DNA from: an uncultured Prevotellaceae bacterium
Lineage (GTDB): Bacteria > Bacteroidota > Bacteroidia > Bacteroidales > Bacteroidaceae
DNA: 50,060 nucleotides
Direction of reading: 5' to 3'
Assembly (NCBI GenBank): GCA_946534585.1
Contig: CAMNCV010000064.1
Location: 1 to 50,060 of the forward strand
Positions 35,639 through 42,077 of this stretch are shown piece after piece. The notes below the pieces were generated by a model. It searched no databases and was not told the DNA's origin. It saw nothing but the letters and a program-made list of their open reading frames with translations. Numbering within the stretch: position 1 is the first letter of the stretch; every line of letters begins with the position of its first letter. A program made the position numbers and the translations under genes.

Positions 35639-37624
35639 ATGAAGCTATACTACGACGTGATAGTGGTTGGCGGCGGACATGCCGGCTGCGAGGCGGCTCA
35701 CGCTGCGGCCATGATGGGTGCACGCACGTGTCTCGTCACGATGGATATGAACAAGATTGCGCAGATGTCGTGCAACCCTGCCGTGGGTGGCATTGCCAAA
35801 GGACAGATTGTACGCGAGGTGGATGCACTGGGCGGCGGCATGGGCATCGTGACTGACAGCACTGCCATACAATTCCGTATGCTCAACAAGTCGAAAGGCC
35901 CTGCCATGTGGAGCCCACGCGCACAGTGCGACCGCGGCAAGTATATCTGGGAGTGGCGCACAATGCTCGACAAAACCCCTAACCTCGACATCTGGCAAGA
36001 CCAGGTGGAGGAACTGATAACTACCCCACGGGGAGGGGCAGGAGTTACCGGCGTCCGCACCATCTGGGGCTGCGAACTGTATGCTCCTGCCGTGGTGATA
36101 ACAGCCGGCACGTTCCTCAACGGACTGATGCACATAGGTCGTAAGATGGTGCCAGGCGGACGCTGCGCAGAGCCTGCCGCACTGCATCTCACTGAGAGCA
36201 TCAACGCCCTCGGCATAACGTCGCAGCGCATGAAGACGGGCACACCGGTACGCATAGACAAACGCTCTGTACACTTTGAAGATGCTACTATACAGCCTGG
36301 CGAGAAGTTAGGCTCTATCTTCACATATATGTACGAGAAGCTTGACCGTGGTGGATTTATACCGTCCATTTCTAATCCGTTTGAAGGAAGGATGCCTGCA
36401 GTAGCATGCCAAAAGCAACTGCCCTGCTGGACTTTCAATACCACCCCAGAGTGTCATGAAATCCTGCGCTCAGGTCTTGCGGACTCTCCGCTCTACAACG
36501 GACAGATACAGTCCATCGGTCCGCGCTACTGCCCTTCGATAGAGACAAAACTCGTAACCTTCCCCGACCGCGACACTCACCCGCTGTTCCTTGAACCCGA
36601 AGGAACCAACACCAATGAGATGTATCTCAACGGCTTCTCGTCATCGCTGCCGATGGAAGTGCAGCTGGAAGCACTGAAGAAAATACCGGCATTGCGCGAC
36701 GTGAAGATATACCGTCCGGGCTATGCCATAGAGTATGATTTCTTCGACCCTACACAACTCTACCACTCGTTGGAATCGAAGAAATGCAACGGACTCTTCT
36801 TTGCCGGACAGGTCAACGGCACCACGGGCTACGAAGAGGCAGCCGGACAGGGACTTATTGCTGGCATCAATGCCGCTCTCTATACAGGTCACCTCGGTGC
36901 AAGCGGCAACAAAAGCAATGAGGCAAGCAGTTTCAAGCCTTTCACACTCGCACGAGACGAGGCTTATATCGGTGTGCTTATAGACGACCTAGTGACAAAA
37001 GGTGTTGACGAACCATACCGTATGTTTACCTCTCGCGCAGAATACCGCATACTGCTGCGTCAGGATAATGCCGATGCCCGACTGACGGAGAAGTCACACC
37101 TCTTAGGTCTGGCTACCACCGAGCGCCTTAACGTATGGAAAGAGAAGAAGGAGAGAATCGACGAAATGATTGAGTTCTGTCGCACAAAGAAGGTGAAACC
37201 TGCCGAAATCAACGATGAATTGGAGAAAATTGGCAGCGCACCTCTCTCCGGCAGCACACGTCTCTACGACCTGCTCTCTCGCCCGGGCATCACAATGGAA
37301 TGGCTGGTAAGACGTTATCATCCACTGGCAAAAATGACAGGCGGTTACCATTCTGACAGAGACGTGGAGATTGCCGATGCCACCGAGACGCTGATAAAAT
37401 ATGACGGATACATCGAGCGTGAGAAAAAAGAGGCTGAAAAGATGCACCGTCTGGAGGACATTCGCATACGCGGGCACTTCAACTATAACGACATTCAGAG
37501 CATCTCAACAGAAGCCCGGCAGAAGCTAACAGCCATTGACCCCGAGACGCTGGCACAGGCTTCGCGCATCCCTGGTGTCAGTCCGTCTGACATCAATGTG
37601 CTGCTCGTGATGATGGGTCGCTAA
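35639..37624 (+). CDS. mnmG: tRNA uridine-5-carboxymethylaminomethyl modification enzyme MnmG
   Basis: A 661-residue FAD protein. The N-terminal dinucleotide-binding block DVIVVGGGHAGCEAAHAAAMMGA is followed by MSCNPAVGGIAKGQIVREVDALGG, both MnmG signatures; later blocks are GRCAEPAALHLTESINALG, GTPVRIDKRSV and GQVNGTTGYEEAAGQGLIAGINAAL. With MnmE it modifies the wobble uridine of certain tRNAs. The ATG at 35639 places the FAD fold at the N-terminus; a GTG at 35600 would translate the element's inverted repeat and is rejected. Residues TTPRGGAG (about 132-139) replace a shorter turn seen in relatives and are GC-rich at DNA level. Confidence 0.97.
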   Translation: MKLYYDVIVVGGGHAGCEAAHAAAMMGARTCLVTMDMNKIAQMSCNPAVGGIAKGQIVREVDALGGGMGIVTDSTAIQFRMLNKSKGPAMWSPRAQCDRGKYIWEWRTMLDKTPNLDIWQDQVEELITTPRGGAGVTGVRTIWGCELYAPAVVITAGTFLNGLMHIGRKMVPGGRCAEPAALHLTESINALGITSQRMKTGTPVRIDKRSVHFEDATIQPGEKLGSIFTYMYEKLDRGGFIPSISNPFEGRMPAVACQKQLPCWTFNTTPECHEILRSGLADSPLYNGQIQSIGPRYCPSIETKLVTFPDRDTHPLFLEPEGTNTNEMYLNGFSSSLPMEVQLEALKKIPALRDVKIYRPGYAIEYDFFDPTQLYHSLESKKCNGLFFAGQVNGTTGYEEAAGQGLIAGINAALYTGHLGASGNKSNEASSFKPFTLARDEAYIGVLIDDLVTKGVDEPYRMFTSRAEYRILLRQDNADARLTEKSHLLGLATTERLNVWKEKKERIDEMIEFCRTKKVKPAEINDELEKIGSAPLSGSTRLYDLLSRPGITMEWLVRRYHPLAKMTGGYHSDRDVEIADATETLIKYDGYIEREKKEAEKMHRLEDIRIRGHFNYNDIQSISTEARQKLTAIDPETLAQASRIPGVSPSDINVLLVMMGR

Positions 37625-37629
37625 CCGCT

Positions 37630-37717
37630 ATGCGATTATATGGTAAAAGCAATGCCTTTACATGGTAATCCCAATGCGTTTACAAGATAAAAGCAATGCG
37701 ATTGCAGGATATACGCT
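37630..37717. repeat. Four exact-length 22-bp tandem units (locus C)
   Basis: Units begin with ATGC at 37630, 37652, 37674 and 37696, each exactly 22 bases long. The pattern is ATGCGNTTAC followed by ATGGTAAAAGCA with variation. It fills the space between the mnmG stop and the methylase gene. Confidence 0.85.
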
Positions 37718-37738
37718 AAAATGCCTATAATAAAGAAT

Positions 37739-38317
37739 ATGCAGAAAACCACTATACACGAAATGAACCGCCTGACGGTGGAGGAGTTTCACAAAGCCGA
37801 AAAACTGCCCCTTGTGGTGGTGCTCGACGACGTGCGCTCGCTGCACAACGTGGGCAGCGTTTTTCGCACGGCGGATGCTTTCCGTCTGCAGGCTATATGC
37901 CTTTGCGGTATCACAGCAGTGCCTGACAACGTGAAGACTGCCGATGGAACCGTAATAAAGGAGGCCTCGCTGAAGGCTTCGCAGGAGATACACAAGACGG
38001 CCCTCGGTGCTGAGGAGAGCGTCAGCTGGCAGTATTTCAAGAGTGCCGAGGAGGCTGTAGAGAAACTGAAAAACGACGGTTTCATCGTTATGGCCATTGA
38101 GCAGTGTCACGGTTCTACGATGTTGCAGGACTTTCTTCCTATGCCCGGGAAGGGCTACGCCATAGTGCTGGGCAATGAGGTGAAGGGCGTGCATCAGGAT
38201 GTCGTTGACCAGTGTGACGGATGCCTTGAGATACCACAGTTTGGTACGAAGCACTCTCTCAACGTGTCGGTGACGGCTGGCATTGCCATCTGGCATTTCG
38301 TGCAGCAGATGATGTAA
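37739..38317 (+). CDS. TrmH/SpoU-family RNA 2'-O-methyltransferase
   Basis: A 192-residue SPOUT-class protein. Motif 1 VVLDDVRSLHNVGSVFRTADAF lies near the N-terminus; motif 2 YAIVLGNEVKGVHQDVVDQCDG and motif 3 IPQFGTKHSLNVSVTAGIAIWHF form the knotted S-adenosylmethionine site. It methylates a ribose in tRNA or rRNA; the target position is not deducible. It lacks the N-terminal L30e-like domain of RlmB-type enzymes. The ATG at 37721 is itself the next core of the 22-bp repeat array, so I prefer 37739; 37763 is also possible. It probably reads on from mnmG. Confidence 0.88.
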   Translation: MQKTTIHEMNRLTVEEFHKAEKLPLVVVLDDVRSLHNVGSVFRTADAFRLQAICLCGITAVPDNVKTADGTVIKEASLKASQEIHKTALGAEESVSWQYFKSAEEAVEKLKNDGFIVMAIEQCHGSTMLQDFLPMPGKGYAIVLGNEVKGVHQDVVDQCDGCLEIPQFGTKHSLNVSVTAGIAIWHFVQQMM

Positions 38318-38438
38318 GCACTGATTTAGCAGATGACAATGCTTTGCAGGCAATACAAACTGACGATTACTCCACTCGTTTTAGTTCATTGAAGCAATTC
38401 CGCAAAATCGGTGAAGTCTGCGAGAAAAACAAATATAG

Positions 38439-39674
38439 GTGAAAAGAAAGAATATTGTTTCCATAATCGGTGCCGGCGCAGCCGGTTGTTTCTGCGCCAT
38501 AGAACTGAATCGGCGCAGACCGGAACTTGACGTGCATGTATATGAACGCGCCACGAAGCCTTTGGCTAAGGTGGCTATAACGGGTGGAGGACGGTGTAAT
38601 CTGACTAACAGTTTCAGCGGTTTCACCGATGAACGGGGCGCATACCACGACCTGCATCTGCTTTATCCGCGCGGCGACAAACTCATGCGCAGGATGCTGT
38701 CGCAGTTCTCGCATACTGATACCATGAAGTGGTTTGAGCATGAGGGGGTAAGGCTCGTGACGCAACGTGACAACTGCGTGTTCCCGCAGTCGCAGGATGC
38801 CATGGAGATAGTCAACACGCTGTTGCGCTTGATGCGCAGCGAGGGCGTTGCACTCCATCTGAAGCACGAACTTAAGAATATAGATTTTTGCGATGAAATG
38901 GGCTATAAATTATGGTTTAATGATGAAGAAAAGCCCATTTCATCGGATATTGTAATAATAACAACGGGTGGAGGCAAGGCACCATTCTTGCAACCACTTA
39001 GCATTGAGATCGTGCCTACGCTGCCATCACTGTTTACCTTCAATACCGCCAATGCCATGCACAATGAGCTTATGGGTACTGTGGTAGAAAACGTGACTCT
39101 TTCCTTTGCCGGCACACGATTGCGGTCACATGGCGAAATTCTAATCACACACTGGGGGGTAAGTGGACCTGCAGTATTGAAACTGTCATCGTATGCTGCA
39201 CGATTGCTGGCTGAGACTGATTACAGAGGGACATTGATAATTAACTGGTGCGATGGGCGCAACGTTGCCGAAGTAACGGAAGAAATCAGCCATTTCATCG
39301 AAAATGATTCGCATCGACAGGTCAACAACACCTATCCTTCTTATCTCACCAACAGACTTTGGCTGAAGTTGCTTGAGGTATGCAGTATTCCCCACACCCA
39401 GAGGTGGGGTGCCCTCAACCAAACACACATCAACCGTCTTGTGAATACGCTCACCGCCCAGCAGGTAGAGGTCACCGGCCGCTGCAAATACAAGGATGAG
39501 TTCGTCACCTGCGGAGGAGTATCACTGAAGGAGGTCAATCCCAAGACCCTTGAGCATCGCAGCCATGCCGGTCTTTTCTTTGCCGGCGAAGCTCTCGATA
39601 TCGATGCCATCACGGGCGGTTTCAACCTGCAAGCCGCATGGAGCACCGCCATGTGTGTGGCTCGCAGTATCTGA
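38439..39674 (+). CDS. HI0933-family flavoprotein (NAD(P)/FAD-dependent oxidoreductase)
   Basis: A 411-residue protein that starts with GTG and a Rossmann FAD block SIIGAGAAGCFCAIEL. The family signature AITGGGRCNLTNS (about residues 48-60) is intact, as are ITTGGGKAPFLQP and the C-terminal FAD block LFFAGEALDIDAITGGFNLQAAWSTA. Homologues include BaiN-type enzymes, but the reaction of most members is unknown. It converges on the sugar transporter gene, with about 80 bases between and no clear terminator seen. Confidence 0.9.
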   Translation: MKRKNIVSIIGAGAAGCFCAIELNRRRPELDVHVYERATKPLAKVAITGGGRCNLTNSFSGFTDERGAYHDLHLLYPRGDKLMRRMLSQFSHTDTMKWFEHEGVRLVTQRDNCVFPQSQDAMEIVNTLLRLMRSEGVALHLKHELKNIDFCDEMGYKLWFNDEEKPISSDIVIITTGGGKAPFLQPLSIEIVPTLPSLFTFNTANAMHNELMGTVVENVTLSFAGTRLRSHGEILITHWGVSGPAVLKLSSYAARLLAETDYRGTLIINWCDGRNVAEVTEEISHFIENDSHRQVNNTYPSYLTNRLWLKLLEVCSIPHTQRWGALNQTHINRLVNTLTAQQVEVTGRCKYKDEFVTCGGVSLKEVNPKTLEHRSHAGLFFAGEALDIDAITGGFNLQAAWSTAMCVARSI

Positions 39675-39753
39675 CTAATCTTAATGACTCGGGTGAGTGG
39701 GCGCTGCGCTGGGCCATCAACCAGTCAGGCAAACGCACCATAAATCCAGACGA

Positions 39754-41091
39754 TTACACCGAACAGGCAGGGAGATAGCGCCACCTGTACGTCCTTATGC
39801 CATAGGCAATGATGATGACAAAGCACAGGAACGGCAGCAGGTAACTGATATTGACACTGGGATAGCCGGCGATGATATGCTCTGCACCGCCAGCGTCGAT
39901 GATAAGTCCCTGCAGCGGTGGCATCAGTGCTCCGCCCACAATGGCCATGACAAGGAAAGCCGCACCAAGCGTGGAGTCTTTTGCATCCACGTTTTCCAGC
40001 GCAATGCCATAGATAGTAGGAAACATCAACGACATAAAGAAGCTGATACACACAAGACAACACAGTCCCACGATACCCTGAATAAACACGCATCCCAACG
40101 TACACAGGGCTGCCCCCATGCCGAATACGGCAAGCAACAGCCGTCCGTTGACATACTTCATCAGTCCTGTAGCTATGAAGCGCGAAATAAGAAACAGTGC
40201 CATCGCCACGATGTTATACATCTGAGCGGTGGCTTTGTTTATACCCATGCAGTCGGCATACTGTATGATAAACGTCCATACCATAATCTGCGCAGCCACA
40301 TAGAACACCTGCGCCACTACTCCCTCGCGGTATATACGGTTGTGCCACAGATTGCGGAGCGACTCGCATAGCGAGAGTTTCTCTTTCGTTCCTGCCGTGT
40401 CGGGCATACGCTTCATTGCAATAACCACGAGCATTAGCAGCACGACCAGACCGATACACACGTAGGGATCGCGTATCACGACAAGGTCATGCACGCGAAT
40501 GTTTGCCTTCTCAGCCTCGCTGAGCATGGGGAAGATAATGCTTCCGGCAGCATCGCGGCGGTCGCTCCACAGGTTTGGCAGCACCACGAGGCTTGCAACC
40601 GCCATACCGAAGAGCGAACCCATAGGGTTGAAAGACTGTGCCAGGTTAAGGCGTCGTGTGGATGTCTGCTTCGAACCGAGCGACAGCACAAACGGATTGG
40701 CGGTAGTTTCGAGAAAAGCAAGTCCGAAGGTCAGTATATACAGCGAGCAGCAGAAGAACCAGAAGCTCTGCATCTCAGCCGCCGGTATGAATAGGAATGC
40801 TCCCACGGCATAGAGAGCCAGTCCGAGCAGTATTCCGCTCTTATAGCTGTACTTACGTATGAACATTGCTGCGGGTATAGCCATCGTGGCGTAGCCGCCA
40901 TAGAAAGCAAACTGCACCATCGAGGCCTTCGTGGCAGAAATTTCCAGCAGCGTCTGGAAAGCCGCCACCATAGGGTTGGTGATGTCGTTGGCAAAGCCCC
41001 ACAGAGCAAACAGGCTGGTAACGAGCACAAAAGTACCCACATAGCTTACCCCATTATGGCGGAGCAGCGTATCCTTCTTTTCTTTTTCCAT
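39754..41091 (-). CDS. FucP-family sugar:proton symporter (MFS)
   Basis: A 445-residue transporter with 12 hydrophobic segments. It opens FVLVTSLFALWGFANDITNPMVAAFQ, the FucP/GluP family signature; other family features are FAFYGGYATMAIPAAMF, GLAFLETTANPFVLSLG and SFNPMGSLFGMAVAS. It would import a hexose such as fucose, glucose or galactose. The frame is open up to 41280, but a perfect promoter at 41176-41207 lies inside that extension, fixing the start at the ATG at 41091. No sugar kinase or isomerase lies next to it. Confidence 0.9.
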   Translation of the reverse strand: MEKEKKDTLLRHNGVSYVGTFVLVTSLFALWGFANDITNPMVAAFQTLLEISATKASMVQFAFYGGYATMAIPAAMFIRKYSYKSGILLGLALYAVGAFLFIPAAEMQSFWFFCCSLYILTFGLAFLETTANPFVLSLGSKQTSTRRLNLAQSFNPMGSLFGMAVASLVVLPNLWSDRRDAAGSIIFPMLSEAEKANIRVHDLVVIRDPYVCIGLVVLLMLVVIAMKRMPDTAGTKEKLSLCESLRNLWHNRIYREGVVAQVFYVAAQIMVWTFIIQYADCMGINKATAQMYNIVAMALFLISRFIATGLMKYVNGRLLLAVFGMGAALCTLGCVFIQGIVGLCCLVCISFFMSLMFPTIYGIALENVDAKDSTLGAAFLVMAIVGGALMPPLQGLIIDAGGAEHIIAGYPSVNISYLLPFLCFVIIIAYGIRTYRWRYLPACSV

Positions 41092-41175
41092 CGTTTCGTT
41101 AGAATGTATTAGTTTCTTAGCGGATAAGCTGACACTGATGGTTATATCATCCCACTGCATCAACATTCCAAACTG

Positions 41176-41207
41176 CAAAGTTAATCTTTTTTCCTTAAAC
41201 TGGCAAA
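41176..41207 (-). promoter_or_regulatory. Promoter of the FucP-type transporter
   Basis: On the minus strand TAACTTTG (41183-41176) and TTTG (41207-41204) are exactly 20 bases apart; the transcript would begin near 41169 with a leader of about 78 bases. Confidence 0.7.
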
Positions 41208-41308
41208 TGAAATCATGGTTTAATGACTTCACGCACGGAAAAACCATACTCAATGCTCCTGCACAGAAGGGTATATACATTCAGAACGGTAAGAAGATTA
41301 GCAAATAA
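41207..41308 (+). pseudogene. Remnant of a type IX secretion C-terminal tail
   Basis: A 33-codon frame ends with APAQKGIYIQNGKKISK and a stop. This is the typical last segment of type A sorting domains in Prevotella secreted proteins (KGIYIxNGKK). No barrel or catalytic domain precedes it: the frame overlaps the transporter promoter and has only a short hydrophobic lead-in. It is best read as the 3' remnant of a lost surface-protein gene. Confidence 0.5.
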
Positions 41309-41328
41309 ATAAAGGAAAGAAAACAAAC

Positions 41329-41436
41329 ATGGAAAAGAAGACATATTTTGCTCCCGTAATAAAGGCATACCATATAAAGTGTCACAATATCTGCACAGCC
41401 AGCCCAGATAATTACACACAAAAAAAATGCAGCTAA
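41329..41436 (+). CDS. Possible 35-residue small protein (YxAPxI motif)
   Basis: Starts MEKKTYFAPVIKAYHIKCHN and ends QKKCS. The start KKTYxAPxI is reminiscent of small peptides scattered through Bacteroidales genomes, usually annotated hypothetical. It is preceded by an A-rich leader (GGAAAGAAAACAAAC) and begins 21 bases after the sorting-tail remnant. Its last codons overlap the minus-strand terminator at 41420-41455. Function unknown. Confidence 0.4.
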   Translation: MEKKTYFAPVIKAYHIKCHNICTASPDNYTQKKCS

Positions 41437-41455
41437 TCTCACGACCTGCTGCATT
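41420..41455 (-). terminator. Intrinsic terminator of a minus-strand short transcript
   Basis: On the minus strand AATGCAGC (41455-41448) pairs with GCTGCATT (41433-41426) around a 14-base loop and runs into eight U (41427-41420). Confidence 0.7.
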
Positions 41456-41733
41456 CCCAGAATTTATCTACTAACCTAAACAATATCAATTTTAAGGAAT
41501 TCTGACCGTCCTTTTGAAGGTGGGTGAGTGGCTCATTTGCCATCTCCCTGCCCTTCGTGGACTGCATCAAAATTTTTGTTACCCTAAATTTAAACAAATC
41601 CTTTTTTACCTTGCGCCTCACGGCGAAAAACTAAAAAACCTAAATCAATCTTTATATACTAACTAACCTAAACAATATCCAATCTTTGACTTTTTGATGT
41701 CGCAAGGAGTAAAACTTTTGTTTTTTCCTTTTG
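41456..41733 (-). ncRNA. Candidate small RNA or small-protein transcript
   Basis: A -7 box (41747-41740) and an intrinsic terminator (41455-41420) delimit about 310 bases of minus-strand RNA. It contains a GC hairpin (CGCC/GGCG near 41611-41625) and two copies of ACTAACCTAAACAATATC (plus-strand sense, 41470 and 41662). A 60-codon frame from a GTG at 41621 to 41439 is possible but its start lies inside the hairpin, so an RNA function is at least as likely. No known RNA family is recognised. Confidence 0.4.
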
Positions 41734-41739
41734 ACAATG

Positions 41740-41747
41740 CAAAGGTA
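41740..41747 (-). promoter_or_regulatory. -7 box of the candidate small RNA
   Basis: TACCTTTG on the minus strand. The -33 position (about 41768) falls inside the palindrome at 41759-41774, which supplies TGTG instead of TTTG. Confidence 0.5.
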
Positions 41748-41758
41748 CAAACTTTTTT

Positions 41759-41774
41759 CTGTGTGCGCACACAG
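41759..41774. promoter_or_regulatory. Perfect 16-bp palindrome, possible operator
   Basis: CTGTGTGCGCACACAG is self-complementary and covers the -33 region of the small-RNA promoter. Confidence 0.5.
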
Positions 41775-41825
41775 TTTTATAAAAAATCTTCATTTTTTCT
41801 GCTTATTCTTGACGCATATCAACGT

Positions 41826-41841
41826 TTGTGTGCGCACACAA
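41826..41841. promoter_or_regulatory. Second perfect 16-bp palindrome
   Basis: TTGTGTGCGCACACAA shares the 14-base core of the first palindrome; centres are 67 bases apart. Confidence 0.5.
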
Positions 41842-41941
41842 GGCAAAATAAGCCTTTTTTGGCATGTTTTTAAGTGTTTTTGTTTCTGCTTGTGAGAAAA
41901 ACATGATAAAAGAGCATAAAGACACTCGTCTAATCTATCAT

Positions 41942-41975
41942 TAAGTAGGTATGAATAATTATACGCACCTACTTA
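41942..41975. promoter_or_regulatory. 34-base inverted repeat with AAGTAGGT arms
   Basis: TAAGTAGGT (41942-41950) faces ACCTACTTA (41967-41975) with a partly symmetric AATAATTAT centre, about 70-100 bases upstream of the feoAB -7 box. Related half-sites are at 27695 and 22088. Confidence 0.5.
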
Positions 41976-42044
41976 TATTTAGGTATTTATATATATAAGG
42001 AGAAAAAAAAATCGTTTTGCAAACTGATTGTAATAAATAATGAG

Positions 42045-42052
42045 TAACTTTG
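42045..42052 (+). promoter_or_regulatory. -7 box of feoAB
   Basis: TAACTTTG 26 bases before the ATG; the nearest TTTG upstream (42016-42019) is 25 bases away, longer than ideal. Confidence 0.5.
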
Positions 42053-42077
42053 CAGTCGAAATTCATAAAAACAGATT

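Noticed and set aside
35645..36444. Two overlapping minus-strand frames of over 200 residues in mnmG
   Set aside because: Both are antisense to the highly conserved FAD domain of MnmG and have no family features.
37630..37717. 22-bp array as a CRISPR
   Set aside because: Units abut directly without unique spacers and individual units drift.
37658..38353. 231-residue minus-strand frame over the methylase
   Set aside because: Antisense to clear SPOUT motifs, rich in His and Leu as expected of a shadow frame.
41092..41280. N-terminal extension of the sugar transporter to 41280
   Set aside because: A consensus promoter at 41176-41207 lies inside it and the extra residues are not membrane-like or family-like.
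41439..41621. 60-residue minus-strand frame as a firm coding gene
   Set aside because: It starts with GTG in a GC hairpin and ends inside the terminator region; kept only as one reading of the candidate small RNA.
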